From Hyphomicrobiales bacterium (lineage in GTDB: Bacteria; Pseudomonadota; Alphaproteobacteria; Rhizobiales; HXMU1428-3): DNA of 64,000 bases. Below the pieces are notes generated by a model that saw only the letters and a list, made by a program, of their open reading frames with translations, ran no database searches and was not told the origin of the DNA. The stretch spans positions 1 to 64,000 of the forward strand of contig JAJFHX010000026.1 in the NCBI GenBank assembly GCA_021775425.1, given 5' to 3'. The translations under genes were made by a program, and so were the position numbers. This document shows positions 16,755 through 26,837 of the stretch, one piece after another; within the stretch, counting starts at the first letter, position 1; each line of letters opens with the position of its first letter.

Positions 16755-19328
16755 ATGAGTGAAACAACACCAAAACTAAACCTACCCTACATCCTGGGCG
16801 CACAGGCCCAAAAGCATGTAACTCATAACGAAGCCATCAGAAGCCTTGATGCCATCACCCAGCTAAGTGTTGAAGATATTGACCTTACTACCCCGCCTGT
16901 CACACCTGAAGAAGGGGCCTGCTACATTGTTGCCGCTGCGGCCACAGATGACTGGGCCGGTAAAGAAAATCAGATAGCCGCTTTTCAGGATGGAGCCTGG
17001 ATGTTTTATCAGCCACGAGAAGGCTGGCTTGCCTGGGTCCGGGATGATGAAAATCAGATGGTTTTTGATGGCAGCACCTGGCTTGTTCTCTCAGGCGGCG
17101 GAGCAGGACTAGCCTCGGTAAACCCGATTTCTCTCGTTGGCGTAAATGCAACAGCAGACACAACAAACAGATTGAATGTCAGCTCACCCGCGACCCTGTT
17201 TGATCATGAAGGTGATGATCATCAGCTTAAAATTAACAAAGCTCTTGCCGGAGATAATGCAAGCGTCCTGTTTTAAACGGGATATTCAGGCCGTGCTGAA
17301 TTCGGCCTGACGGGTGATGATGATTTCCACATGAAAGTCAGTCCTGATGGTACAACTTTTTATGATGGCATCGTGATTGATAAAGACACAGGCACTGTCA
17401 CCTTCCCCAACACGACTTTTTCTGGCGGTTCGGTGAGCTCTGTCTTTGGCCGTGCGGGTGCCGTTACCGCCACAACAGGTGATTATGAGATTACTCACAT
17501 CACCGGCATGCCAACCTCCCACATCGCCGGTCGTAATTCCGCCAGCACAGGCGCTGTTGAAGCTCTGACAGCGAGCCAGACACGTGCGCTGATCAATGTT
17601 GAAGACGGGGCTACTGCTGATCAGTCAGACACTGAAATAGAAACAGCCTATAATAACCGGGTAGCACAAGTTTCTGGCGGGGAAATAACAGCAGGCACAG
17701 AAACCGCGATCAGGCGCTTTTCACCAGCCGATGTTGTGGCCGCTATTGCTGCCCATGAAACTGGTGGCGGTGGTGGAACAGGCGATGAATGGGGCGATGT
17801 TGTAGACGCAGACATAATCCCAGATAGCAACAGTACAAGAGACCTTGGAACTGATACCTTGCGTTTTGCCAATAGCTATACCGATGATTTATATGTCACA
17901 GATAATATAACAGTAGGCGGTTTGGTTGATGGTCGGGATATTCAGGCAGATGGAACAAAACTTGATGGTATAACTGCCCTTGCAGATGTGACGAATGAGG
18001 CAAATGTACTAACGGCGCTTCATGGCGCAACTATCACCTCAGCCAGCATATCAACCAGTGATAAAGTCCTGGTGCAGGATGTCGATGATAGTGACAACCT
18101 TAAAACCGTAACAGCGCAATCTATAGCTGACCTTGCAACAACCACTGCGACCGATCTCAATTTTGGCTCAGACGCACAAGGCGACATCACCTATTTTAAT
18201 GGCACGAATTACGCAAGGTTAGCAGCAGGAACTTCAGGACAGTTTTTAAAAACGCAAGGCGGTGGTGCAGATCCCGTCTGGGAAACCATTCCCGGCGGCG
18301 GTGATCTGTTATCTTCCAACAACCTCTCTGACCTCACAAACCCGGCAACGGCCAGAGCAAATCTTGGAATTTCAGCGTCAACAGATCTCTTCGCTCTGGC
18401 GCTTCGGGTGGCTGATCTTGAAGGAGATGCGCTTGGTTTGAAAGATGGCATCGCCGACCCTTTTGACGACGAAACGGATGTAGACACGGCAACATCAACA
18501 AATGAAGATTATGATGCGGTTAATCATCTATACAAACCAGCACTGTCAGATGATACCATCACAGGTGGAACCAATATTGGCGACATGTTAAACGGCGGTG
18601 GGTTAGCTGGTGCCTTTAATGGTAACACCGATCAGGTTTCAAACACGGCAGCATATAAAAGCACAGGTGACCTGACCTTCGCCTATATAGGTAAGGATTT
18701 TAGCGCAAGCCCGACAACAATTGGCTATGTCAATATTTATGGCTCGAACAATAACGGCTATATCAATTCCGTAAATCCGACAATAACCGTGACTTTATAC
18801 GGCAAAAACGGATCAGCGCCTTCAAGCTATAACGACGGTACCAGCCTTGGCGCAATCACCTTTGCGGACACAACAGATGAAACAATACCAAGACAGATCA
18901 TGTCAAGTGATATGGCAACCAGCTATGACTTCATATGGATCGCTGTGACAGGCGGCACCGGGTCGAATGGTATCAACATCACAGAGCTTGAATTTAGTAA
19001 CGCTCAGTTCAATAACATGGCCCTACAGTCCGAAAACTTTACAGCTGATAGCACACCTGCAACAGCACGGCTCTGTCTGCTGGCAAAACCAAATGAAACA
19101 ATCACTCTAAATACCAACCTCAAAGGTGCCGTCAGCCGTGATGGTGGAACAACTTTCACCGATGCCGTTCTTGTGCCCCAGATAAATTATTCTGATGGCT
19201 CAATTCTTTATGAAGACCCTGATATCAACATCTCAGGCCAGCCATCAGGCACATCCATGAGATGGAAAGTCACAACAACGGACAATAAAAACATAGAACT
19301 GACCGGTGTCGTTCTGCAATGGAGTTAA
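16755..19328 (+). pseudogene. Phage/GTA-type fibre protein (DUF2793), interrupted by an in-frame TAA
   Basis: A 858-codon reading frame broken only by TAA at 17274-17276. The first part (173 residues) opens as DUF2793 proteins do, LPYILGAQAQKHVTHNEAIR, through INKALAGDNASVLF. After the stop the same frame reads TGYSGRAEFGLTGDDDFH and continues as MKVSPDGTTFYDGIVIDKDTG, which is the expected continuation of the family, with Gln normally at the stop position. A CAA-to-TAA change is the simplest explanation. The remainder has typical tail-fibre modules: VDGRDIQADGTKLDGI, GTSGQFLKTQGGGADPVW and LSDLTNPATARANLGI. An 81-residue gene follows four bases later. It is either a degraded gene, a read-through case or a sequencing error. 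Confidence 0.75.
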
Positions 19329-19332
19329 ACTA

Positions 19333-19578
19333 ATGGCAGCAATCAGACGGAAAAAAGCCAATAAAAACGAATATTATGAAATATCAAAAGTGACGATATT
19401 GAAAAGGCTACAGACTGCAAATCTCTATGAAGCGGCGAGAACGGAACTTGATCAACAGGAACAGTTTCTGTCGGATTTATGGACCGCAGCACAGGTGATA
19501 AGGTCAAACGATACAATCGTCAGAGCCCTGCTGAATAAAATAGGAGCAGATGCGGATGCAATTTTAGCTAGAGAATAA
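19333..19578 (+). CDS. Hypothetical protein downstream of fibre gene
   Basis: An 81-residue basic then acidic protein starting MAAIRRKKANKNEYYEISKV and ending LLNKIGADADAILARE. It is predicted mainly helical, with no membrane segment or signal peptide. It begins four bases after the fibre gene stop, so it probably shares its transcript. I recognise no family. Its position suggests a fibre-associated protein such as an assembly factor or attachment protein, but that rests on context alone. An in-frame ATG 27 bases earlier overlaps the fibre gene and looks less likely. Confidence 0.6.
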   Translation: MAAIRRKKANKNEYYEISKVTILKRLQTANLYEAARTELDQQEQFLSDLWTAAQVIRSNDTIVRALLNKIGADADAILARE

Positions 19579-19855
19579 TACGAAAATGAAATCACCCCTG
19601 ATATTACAGTAGCACTAAGGTCGTAACAGACAAGGGCCGATAAATAGGCAATAAACAAATCACGTCATCTGAGCAACTAAATTGAACTAAAAAAAACATG
19701 AAAACAGAATAAGTTACTGTGAGCGGATGTTCATATCGTCCGTCTAAATCTGGCGTTCATCCAGTCAATTAGCCCCAACAAACCGATTAGCAAAAACCAA
19801 ACTCAATACCTTCAACAGAAAACAACATATTTGTAAAAATTCACATCAAATATGC
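19579..19855. other. Spacer, nothing recognised
   Basis: About 280 bp of AT-rich DNA between the 81-residue gene and the tRNA-Asp promoter. I see no gene, terminator or attachment-site repeat matching the flanking tRNA ends. Confidence 0.5.
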
Positions 19856-19884
19856 TTGACGAAATTAGGTGAGAAGGGTACAAA
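19856..19884 (+). promoter_or_regulatory. Promoter for tRNA-Asp
   Basis: TTGACG (19856-19861), 17-base spacer, TACAAA (19879-19884), about 65 bases before the tRNA. Confidence 0.6.
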
Positions 19885-19950
19885 CGGCTCTTCTTTAGAT
19901 AAATTCATTCATGAGATAGCTAAAGACTTTTACCGAAAATATCGGTTTGC

Positions 19951-20027
19951 GGGGGTGTAGCTCAGTTGGTTAGAGCGCTGGCCTGTCACGCCAGAGGCCG
20001 CGGGTTCGAGTCCCGTCACTCCCGCCA
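19951..20027 (+). tRNA. tRNA-Asp (anticodon GUC)
   Basis: 77 bases with encoded CCA and discriminator G. The acceptor arms GGGGGTG and CACTCCC pair with one G-T. The anticodon arm CTGGC-CTGTCAC-GCCAG gives GTC. D-arm GCTC/GAGC and T-loop TTCGAGT are normal. Confidence 0.97.
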
Positions 20028-20162
20028 CTTTTCCCCAACCTCAATAAAATCCATATCCATCATTTTAACTGATTTGACACGCTCAGCACCAGCACCCCAT
20101 CCTGTGATTGTATATGGACATTTCAAAGCGTCATTCAATCATTCATGACTGGCAGGGCAAGC

Positions 20163-20654
20163 ATGCTGAAAATCAAGATGGTCTGTTACCCCTATATTGG
20201 ATGCCGATTAAAAAGACAGTTGATAATTTTTTGGCAAATATTGTTATTCATATTCATCGCACCTTTATTTGGGGTTCAGGCATCGGATGTAAATATCATC
20301 AAACCGGATTTCCAGTTTAATACTATGAATACAAAGCATAAAACCGGCATGCAAAAACCGGAATATAACCCCGAAGACCACCCTTCAAAACATTGCGTCA
20401 GCAAAATCAGCATTAAAACGCAAAACATTTATCTGTTTGAAAACTGGTATGATCAGGCCAAAACAAAATCAAAACAGAACTGGCAGGAAACAGTCAAAAA
20501 ACGATACGGCAGTGTCTATAGTAATTGGCCGGTCTCAATAAATAAAAAAGACAGATGCACCCGCATCGGCATCGCCAGCAATGAAGAAGGGAAGGTTGGT
20601 GTATATGTGCTTTGCTCTGTTTCAGCTGTGCCTTGCACCAGATTATCAAACTAA
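20163..20654 (+). CDS. Exported hypothetical protein with conserved cysteines
   Basis: 163 residues with an N-terminal basic stretch and a hydrophobic core (QLIIFWQILLFIFIAPLFG) ending in a likely signal-peptidase site near VQA-SD, so probably periplasmic. The mature part has four cysteines: CVSK, then the C-terminal half reading NWQETVKKRYGSVYSNW, RCTRIGIAS, VLCSVSAVPC. That W-x-YG-x-W then C-x-C-x-PC layout is reminiscent of small exported proteins common in alphaproteobacteria, but I cannot name the family. The ATG at 20163 is preceded by AGGG; an in-frame ATG 18 bases earlier is possible. It stands alone after tRNA-Asp. Confidence 0.6.
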   Translation: MLKIKMVCYPYIGCRLKRQLIIFWQILLFIFIAPLFGVQASDVNIIKPDFQFNTMNTKHKTGMQKPEYNPEDHPSKHCVSKISIKTQNIYLFENWYDQAKTKSKQNWQETVKKRYGSVYSNWPVSINKKDRCTRIGIASNEEGKVGVYVLCSVSAVPCTRLSN

Positions 20655-21315
20655 GATATTTTTCCGTCAAATTTGGGGAATACAATAATACACATCAAGA
20701 TTAGATAAATCAGATATACGTGCAACTGACTATTTCATGAGCAATAAAACGCCGATAGCTGGCAATATAAACAAAACAAAAGGCTCATAAAAATCATCAA
20801 CAGTATTATTTATAAAAATCTTACAGTAGCACTTGAATCAATAATAAAAATCTGCACATATGGCGCGAGTCAGATAAACACAACATGGTTGTCTGGCCTG
20901 TTAGTAAAACAAACAACAATCAAAACAACATATTCAATACGTATGCAGCAGTTTCAAAAATAGCAAATTCATGGTGGCAGTAAACATCGGTTAATCAGGA
21001 AACATTCGGTTTGAAAAATGCGCGCTTCGAAATCAGCGAAGCAGACAAACCAGATTCAATTCTGTTTTATGCCAGTAATAAAGTGGACCACTTAAGACGA
21101 AAGCATGAAGAGCGGTAATAAAATCAATCTTCAGCCAGGTTTATTCAACAGCGGATAAAGCTTCGAACAATTCAAATGTCTAAATTTGTTAGCAGATAGA
21201 GATCAGACACGTTTAAAGGTGCAGAACCTGCAAATTTGTTTATTATTCACAGGTATCCAGTCATTTATACCGCACCTGATTTAACTTCAGGTAATTTAAA
21301 TGAGGAGGCAATAAA
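20655..21315. other. Spacer upstream of nuoA
   Basis: A 660-bp AT-rich stretch without a clear gene. Codons 20984-21118 form an open, protein-like stretch without a start codon (containing ARFEISEADKPDSILFYASN) that might be a gene remnant. Near nuoA there is a TGCAG-AAC-CTGCA palindrome (21220-21232) and a small hairpin ACCTGA (21274-21279) with TCAGGT (21287-21292). The nuo promoter must be here but no convincing -35/-10 pair was found. Confidence 0.4.
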
Positions 21316-21681
21316 ATGGAAAATGTGGCAGCACAATATTTGCCAATAGCGATCTTCATCGCCATAGCCGGCGTCATAGCTCTCGCCCTGATGGCAGCGC
21401 CATTCATCCTTGCCTACAAACAGCCAGACAAAGAAAAACTCTCACCATATGAGTGTGGTTTTGAACCATTTGATGATGCCCGTATGAAATTTGATGTGCG
21501 CTTTTATCTGGTCGCCATGCTGTTTATCATTTTCGATCTTGAAGCCGTCTTTTTGTTCCCCTGGGCATTAACATTCAATGAAGTCGGTGATCTTGGCTAT
21601 TGGGCAATGATGATATTTCTGGCTGAACTTACAATCGGGCTGATTTATGCCTGGAAAAAGGGAGCCCTTGAATGGGATTGA
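21316..21681 (+). CDS. nuoA: NADH-quinone oxidoreductase subunit A
   Basis: Small membrane subunit of complex I (NDH-1), at the junction of the peripheral and membrane arms. The 121-residue product has three membrane helices (about residues 9-31, 63-82 and 90-110) and the conserved loop [20 protein letters not shown] between the first two. A strong ribosome-binding site, GAGGAGG, precedes the ATG. It is the first gene of the nuoA-N operon; nuoB starts five bases after its stop. The 660-bp region upstream probably carries the operon promoter. Confidence 0.95.
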   Translation: MENVAAQYLPIAIFIAIAGVIALALMAAPFILAYKQPDKEKLSPYECGFEPFDDARMKFDVRFYLVAMLFIIFDLEAVFLFPWALTFNEVGDLGYWAMMIFLAELTIGLIYAWKKGALEWD

Positions 21682-21685
21682 TGTC

Positions 21686-22345
21686 ATGTCAATATTATTA
21701 AAACCACCCTTTAATAATGAGCCTAACTGGGCACCGGACCAGACACCGGGCCAGTTATCGGGCAAGATACCGGCAATGACCAACGGTAAACCGGTTTCTA
21801 CAGGCAAAGGCCAGCCATTGCTGCGTCCGGATGGCCAGCCAATGCGGGCTGATGATCCGTTTTTCAATGAACTCTCCGGGAATCTGACAGACAAGGGTTT
21901 TGTCGTTGCCGCCTACGATGACCTGATCCAGTGGGCCAGAACAGGCTCACTGATGTGGATGACATTCGGTCTTGCTTGCTGCGCGGTTGAAATGATGCAG
22001 GCTTCTATGCCCCGCTATGATGTAGAACGCTTCGGTTTTGCCCCAAGGGCGAGCCCGCGCCAGTCTGATGTGATCATCGTTGCCGGCACTCTGACCAACA
22101 AAATGGCCCCCGCCATTCGCAAGGTTTACGATCAGATGCCTGAGCCCCGCTATGTCATTTCAATGGGCAGCTGCGCCAATGGTGGTGGATATTATCACTA
22201 TTCCTATTCAGTTGTGCGTGGTTGTGACAGAGTATTACCTGTTGATGTTTATGTCCCCGGCTGCCCACCGACAGCAGAAGCCTTATTATACGGCATCTTA
22301 TTGTTACAAAAGAAAATTCGCCGCACAGGCACCATTGAGCGTTAA
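21686..22345 (+). CDS. nuoB: NADH-quinone oxidoreductase subunit B
   Basis: Carries cluster N2, the last Fe-S centre before quinone. The 219-residue product has the ligand pattern [11 protein letters not shown] (two adjacent Cys), GSCANGGG and [11 protein letters not shown]. About 65 N-terminal residues before [13 protein letters not shown] form a low-complexity, Gly/Pro/Gln-rich extension, somewhat longer than in typical relatives. The start is the ATG at 21686; an earlier in-frame ATG lies inside nuoA. It is followed by a 105-bp gap before nuoC, the longest early gap in the operon. Confidence 0.94.
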   Translation: MSILLKPPFNNEPNWAPDQTPGQLSGKIPAMTNGKPVSTGKGQPLLRPDGQPMRADDPFFNELSGNLTDKGFVVAAYDDLIQWARTGSLMWMTFGLACCAVEMMQASMPRYDVERFGFAPRASPRQSDVIIVAGTLTNKMAPAIRKVYDQMPEPRYVISMGSCANGGGYYHYSYSVVRGCDRVLPVDVYVPGCPPTAEALLYGILLLQKKIRRTGTIER

Positions 22346-22450
22346 GTATCTGAACGATTAAGTATCAAACGTTTAAGCCAGTATAACTGGAAACAGTCAG
22401 TTTTAGTCTCGTGGGTTTTATACCTGCCGGGAAATTTAAGGGAGAAAGTT

Positions 22451-23074
22451 TTGCAAAGCGGATTGCAGGATATCGGAGAGTTTATCAGCTCAAAACTTCC
22501 GACCAGCGTCAACAGCTCATCTGTTGAGCGCGACGAACTGACAATACAAGTCAAAAGAGAAGATATTTTAACGGTATTAAAATTCCTTCGGGATGACCCT
22601 CAGTGCAAATTCACCTGCATCATCGACATCTGCGGTGTTGATCATCCGGGGAAACCAAATCGTTTTGAAGTTGTCTACCATCTCCTTAGCCTCAAGCATA
22701 ACACCCGCATCCGCGTTAAACTGGAAACGGATGAGCAAACACCAGTGCCAAGTTCAGTCTCCATTTTTCCAGGCGCCCTCTGGCATGAAAGAGAAGCCTA
22801 CGACATGTTCGGCATTGCCTTTGAAGGCCACCCGGATTTGCGACGCTTATTGACAGATTATGGCTTTCAGGGCTATCCGCTTCGCAAAGACTTTCCAACA
22901 ACCGGCTACCTTGAAGTCAGGTATGACGAAACCCAGAAAAGGGTTGTTTACGAGCCCGTAAAACTTGCACAGGAATATCGGGATTTTGATTTTCAAAGCC
23001 CATGGGAAGGAACAGATTATGTTCTCCCCGGTGATGAAAAAGCCGAAAAAGATGCAGGAAAGGGCGAAGGATAA
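22451..23074 (+). CDS. nuoC: NADH-quinone oxidoreductase subunit C
   Basis: 30-kDa-type peripheral-arm subunit that packs against NuoD near the quinone site; it has no cofactor. The 207-residue product shows the family signature [20 protein letters not shown] and then GYPLRKDFP. The start is TTG at 22451, six bases after GGGAG, and no suitable ATG is near. nuoC and nuoD are separate genes here, not the fused nuoCD form of enterobacteria, as expected for alphaproteobacteria and mitochondria. nuoD begins five bases after the stop. Confidence 0.94.
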   Translation: MQSGLQDIGEFISSKLPTSVNSSSVERDELTIQVKREDILTVLKFLRDDPQCKFTCIIDICGVDHPGKPNRFEVVYHLLSLKHNTRIRVKLETDEQTPVPSSVSIFPGALWHEREAYDMFGIAFEGHPDLRRLLTDYGFQGYPLRKDFPTTGYLEVRYDETQKRVVYEPVKLAQEYRDFDFQSPWEGTDYVLPGDEKAEKDAGKGEG

Positions 23075-23079
23075 TCCAG

Positions 23080-24264
23080 ATGGCGGAAACAAGTCTAAGA
23101 AATTTCAGCATCAATTTTGGCCCGCAGCATCCGGCGGCTCATGGTGTTTTGCGTCTGGTTCTCGAGCTTGATGGTGAAATCGTAGAGCGCGTCGATCCGC
23201 ATATTGGCCTGCTTCATCGCGGCACTGAAAAACTGATTGAATCAAAAACATACGCTCAGGCCGTTCCCTATTTTGACCGCCTTGATTATGTCGCGCCGAT
23301 GAATCAGGAGCATGCCTTCTGCATGGCTGCTGAAAAATTACTGGATCTGCAAATCCCTCGACGTGGTCAGATCATTAGGGTGCTCTATTCTGAAATCGGC
23401 CGCTTGCTGTCCCATTTGCTGAATGTCACCACACAGGCCATGGACGTCGGTGCCTTAACGCCGCCGCTTTGGGGCTTCGAAGAACGTGAAAAACTGATGA
23501 TATTTTATGAGCGTGCCTCAGGTTCTAGAATGCACGCCGCATATTTCCGCATCGGCGGTGTCCATCAGGATTTACCAGAAGAACTCGTTCAGGACATTTA
23601 TGATTTCTGCGATCCGTTCCTCAAAGTCTGCGATGATATCGAAACATTACTGACAGAAAACCGCATTTTCAAACAACGCAACGTTGACATCGGCGTTGTC
23701 AAACTTGAAGACGCCCTGGCCTGGGGTTTTTCTGGTGTAATGGTCCGCGGTTCTGGTGCGGCATGGGACCTGCGCAAGTCTCAACCATATGAAATTTATG
23801 AAGAATTAGAGTTCGACATCCCCATTGGTAAAAATGGTGATTGTTATGACAGATATCTGATCCGCATGGAGGAAATGCGCCAGTCAACTTCACTGATGAA
23901 ACAGTGCTGTGAACTTCTGGGCGCAGAACATGGGCCCGTTATCATTGACGATAACAAATACGCACCACCCCGCCGCGGTGAAATGAAGCAATCAATGGAA
24001 GCTCTGATCCATCACTTTAAGCTTTATACCGAAGGGGTTAAAATCCCGGCCGGTGAAGCCTATGCCGCCGTTGAAGCACCGAAAGGTGAGTTTGGCGTTT
24101 ATCTCATCGCAGATGGGTCAAACAAACCCTATCGCTGCAAGATCAGAGCCCCCGGCTTTGCCCACCTTTCAGCCATGGATTTTTTAAACAGAGGCCACAT
24201 GTTAGCGGACGTCTCCGCCATCATTGGTTCACTAGACATCGTATTCGGGGAGGTTGACCGATGA
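23080..24264 (+). CDS. nuoD: NADH-quinone oxidoreductase subunit D
   Basis: 49-kDa-type subunit, related to the large subunit of NiFe hydrogenases, forming much of the quinone-binding pocket with NuoB. The 394-residue product opens [20 protein letters not shown], with the His of the HPAAHG loop that faces quinone, followed by [13 protein letters not shown]. It ends in the conserved [11 protein letters not shown]. Length and ends are standard. It overlaps nuoE by four bases (ATGA), pointing to coupled translation. Confidence 0.96.
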   Translation: MAETSLRNFSINFGPQHPAAHGVLRLVLELDGEIVERVDPHIGLLHRGTEKLIESKTYAQAVPYFDRLDYVAPMNQEHAFCMAAEKLLDLQIPRRGQIIRVLYSEIGRLLSHLLNVTTQAMDVGALTPPLWGFEEREKLMIFYERASGSRMHAAYFRIGGVHQDLPEELVQDIYDFCDPFLKVCDDIETLLTENRIFKQRNVDIGVVKLEDALAWGFSGVMVRGSGAAWDLRKSQPYEIYEELEFDIPIGKNGDCYDRYLIRMEEMRQSTSLMKQCCELLGAEHGPVIIDDNKYAPPRRGEMKQSMEALIHHFKLYTEGVKIPAGEAYAAVEAPKGEFGVYLIADGSNKPYRCKIRAPGFAHLSAMDFLNRGHMLADVSAIIGSLDIVFGEVDR

Positions 24265-25388
24265 GTGTCAGACGCGTTGCCCAACAACAACCTGAGAGTT
24301 TTGAATTTAATTCAGAAAATCTGAGCTGGGCTGAACAACTGATTAAAAAATACCCGCCCGGAAAAGAGCGTTCCGCTGTGATCCCTCTGCTCTGGCGGGC
24401 GCAGGAACAGAATGACGGCTGGACATCAGAACCCGCTATGCGCCGTGTGGCTGACCTTCTCGACATGCCATACATTCGCGTCTATGAAGTGGCGACTTTT
24501 TACACAATGTTTCAATTGTCACCGGTTGGTAAAAAAGCCCATGTGCAGGTTTGCGGCACCACACCCTGCATGTTGCGCGGCTCAAAGCAATTGATAGAAA
24601 TCTGCAAAAAACGCATCGCGAAAGATCCGCACACTTTGTCTGAAGATGGCGATTTTTCCTGGGAAGAAGTTGAATGTCTGGGTGCCTGCGTCAATGCACC
24701 AATGGTACAGATATTCAAGGATACCTATGAAGACCTTGATGAACAGTCACTTGAAGCTTTATTAGACGCATTTGCCAATGGGGAAACACCAACACCCGGC
24801 CCACAAATAGAACGCACTTTATCCTGCCCGGAAAGTGGCTTAACAACACTGACTAATGTGCCGGAATATGTCCCGCTTAATCTCTCAATTGAAAACGAGC
24901 CAAAAGAGCCTGTAAAGAACGATGAGCCTGTAGCCGATACAAAAGCTGAAAATGCTGCCACGCTTCTGAAAGAAAAACCAGCCGCTATAAAGCAACCAGA
25001 AAAATCAGCGACTGAAACAAAGCCAGCCGAAAAAACTGAAAAACCAGAAACTGCAAAAGCAGAAGAGGGCGGACAAAAACCAGAAACGCTTGATGGTCCA
25101 AGAAACGGCGAAGCCGATGATTTAAAAATGATCAAAGGTGTTGGCCCTAAACTGGAGCTGACCCTCAATGCGTTAGGGTTCTATCATTTCGATCAGATCG
25201 TCAACTGGACACCGGAAAACATCGCCTGGGTTGATAGCAGCCTCTCTTTTAAAGGCCGCATCGAACGTGAAGACTGGCAGGCACAGGCAAAATTACTGTC
25301 AGCGGGTGAAGAAACTGAATTTTCCAAACGGGCAAATTATGGTGATAAATCCGCTTCAAAAACTGATAAGCCGGAAGGAGATAAATAA
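24261..25388 (+). CDS. nuoE: NADH-quinone oxidoreductase subunit E with C-terminal helix-hairpin-helix extension
   Basis: 24-kDa-type subunit binding the N1a [2Fe-2S] cluster; ligands are visible in [11 protein letters not shown] and [10 protein letters not shown]. The conserved part ends near residue 200, but the protein is 375 residues long. A Lys/Glu/Pro/Ala-rich linker (about residues 205-277) leads to a domain at about 278-347 with [20 protein letters not shown] and [16 protein letters not shown]. This reads as a helix-hairpin-helix fold, usually a nucleic-acid or protein contact module. A near-copy is found on ribosomal protein S2 (rpsB) in this window. Such NuoE tails are known in alphaproteobacteria; their job is unclear. 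The stop overlaps the nuoF start (TAATG). Confidence 0.94.
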   Translation: MSVRRVAQQQPESFEFNSENLSWAEQLIKKYPPGKERSAVIPLLWRAQEQNDGWTSEPAMRRVADLLDMPYIRVYEVATFYTMFQLSPVGKKAHVQVCGTTPCMLRGSKQLIEICKKRIAKDPHTLSEDGDFSWEEVECLGACVNAPMVQIFKDTYEDLDEQSLEALLDAFANGETPTPGPQIERTLSCPESGLTTLTNVPEYVPLNLSIENEPKEPVKNDEPVADTKAENAATLLKEKPAAIKQPEKSATETKPAEKTEKPETAKAEEGGQKPETLDGPRNGEADDLKMIKGVGPKLELTLNALGFYHFDQIVNWTPENIAWVDSSLSFKGRIEREDWQAQAKLLSAGEETEFSKRANYGDKSASKTDKPEGDK

Positions 25389-26698
25389 TGCTCCAGGATA
25401 AAGATCGCATCTTCACCAATATCTATGGCATGAGAGACGTTGGCCTTGAAGGCGCACGCAAACGCGGCAGCTGGGATAGCACCAAATATTTCATTGATAA
25501 AGGCCGTGACTGGGTCATTGATGAAGTTAAATCCTCGGGCCTTCGTGGGCGTGGCGGCGCTGGCTTTCCAACCGGGCTGAAATGGTCATTCATGCCAAAA
25601 GAATCTGATGGCCGCCCGCATTACCTCGTCATCAATGCCGATGAATCAGAACCCGGCACCTGTAAAGACCGGGACATTTTACGCAACGACCCACACCATC
25701 TGGTAGAAGGGGCGCTGCTTGCTTCTTTCGCTATGGCCGCCCACACCTGCTACATCTATGTGCGCGGTGAATTTATACGTGAACGTGAAGCACTCCAGCG
25801 CGCCATTGATGAAGCTTATGATGCCCGCCTGATTGGTAAAAACAACATTCATGGCTGGGATTTTGATTGCTATGTCCATCATGGTGCTGGAGCTTATATC
25901 TGCGGTGAAGAAACGGCTTTGCTTGAAAGTTTAGAAGGTAAAAAAGGCCAGCCACGCCTTAAACCGCCATTCCCCGCCAACGTCGGTTTATATGGCGCAC
26001 CAACAACAGTGAATAATGTAGAATCTATCGCTGTGACACCAACCATCCTTCGTCGTGGTGGTTCCTGGTTTAGTGGCCTTGGCAAACCAAATAACACCGG
26101 CACCAAACTGTTCTGCGTTTCAGGCCATATCAACACCCCCTGCACCGTCGAAGAAGAAATGGGTATTCCCTTTAAAGAACTGATCGACAAGCATTGCGGT
26201 GGCATCAGAGGCGGTTGGGATAATCTGCTGGCTGTTATTCCGGGCGGTTCATCCGTCCCTTGTGTTCCAGCAGATCAGATGATGGACGCCACTATGGATT
26301 TTGATTGCCTGAGTGGTCTGAAATCCGGCCTCGGCACAGCTGCCGTAATTGTCATGGATAAATCAACCGACATGATCGCCGCCATTGCCCGCCTCGCATA
26401 TTTTTACAAACATGAAAGCTGCGGTCAGTGTACACCTTGCCGCGAGGGCACCGGCTGGATGTGGCGTGTGCTTGAGCGCATGGTCAAAGGTGAAGCTACC
26501 AAAAAAGAAATCGACATGCTGTTTGAAGTTTCAAAACAGGTTGAAGGGCATACAATTTGCGCCCTTGGTGATGCTGCGGCCTGGCCTGTGCAGGGGCTGA
26601 TACGCCATTTCCGTCACACAATCGAAGAGAGAATTGACCAGTATGCAGCCAATCCGAAAGAGGATGGCATCGTCGACGAACCTGTCGCAGCGGAATAA
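25388..26698 (+). CDS. nuoF: NADH-quinone oxidoreductase subunit F
   Basis: 51-kDa-type subunit where NADH is oxidised; binds FMN and the N3 [4Fe-4S] cluster. The 436-residue product has the flavin/NADH loop [45 protein letters not shown], and the cluster motif [15 protein letters not shown] with a fourth Cys in HTICALGDA. The C-terminus ends VDEPVAAE; a 27-bp imperfect duplicate of this end, including its stop, follows immediately. About 140 bp separate it from nuoG. Confidence 0.96.
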   Translation: MLQDKDRIFTNIYGMRDVGLEGARKRGSWDSTKYFIDKGRDWVIDEVKSSGLRGRGGAGFPTGLKWSFMPKESDGRPHYLVINADESEPGTCKDRDILRNDPHHLVEGALLASFAMAAHTCYIYVRGEFIREREALQRAIDEAYDARLIGKNNIHGWDFDCYVHHGAGAYICGEETALLESLEGKKGQPRLKPPFPANVGLYGAPTTVNNVESIAVTPTILRRGGSWFSGLGKPNNTGTKLFCVSGHINTPCTVEEEMGIPFKELIDKHCGGIRGGWDNLLAVIPGGSSVPCVPADQMMDATMDFDCLSGLKSGLGTAAVIVMDKSTDMIAAIARLAYFYKHESCGQCTPCREGTGWMWRVLERMVKGEATKKEIDMLFEVSKQVEGHTICALGDAAAWPVQGLIRHFRHTIEERIDQYAANPKEDGIVDEPVAAE

Positions 26699-26725
26699 GA
26701 CGTCGAACCCGTCGCAGCTAAATAA
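26672..26725 (+). repeat. 27-bp imperfect tandem duplication at nuoF 3' end
   Basis: Unit 1 (26672-26698) is the last nine codons of nuoF including TAA. Unit 2 (26699-26725) matches at 22 of 27 positions and would read DVEPVAAK then TAA. The second copy lies after the first stop, so it is untranslated. Confidence 0.75.
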
Positions 26726-26837
26726 GCAGAAATATCTGCGGCAGGGATAAAATATTTTGAGAAGCGCAGCGCTCAGTCGGCAAAACCGATCAGGCGGTGT
26801 TAAGAACATAAAGTAGTTGGAGAAAAGGCAAAACAAC

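Noticed and set aside
17331-19328. Second half of the fibre gene as an independent gene
   Set aside because: No ribosome-binding site before its ATG and the in-frame codons upstream continue the protein family sequence, so one interrupted gene is the better reading.
16269-20027. tRNA-flanked genomic island with att sites
   Set aside because: I compared the 3' ends of tRNA-Val and tRNA-Asp with the interval and saw no direct repeat of a tRNA end and no integrase, so insertion at a tRNA is not shown.
21686-21880. Frameshift or fusion at the NuoB N-terminus
   Set aside because: The low-complexity lead is in frame, starts from its own ATG five bases after nuoA, and variable NuoB N-termini are common in alphaproteobacteria.
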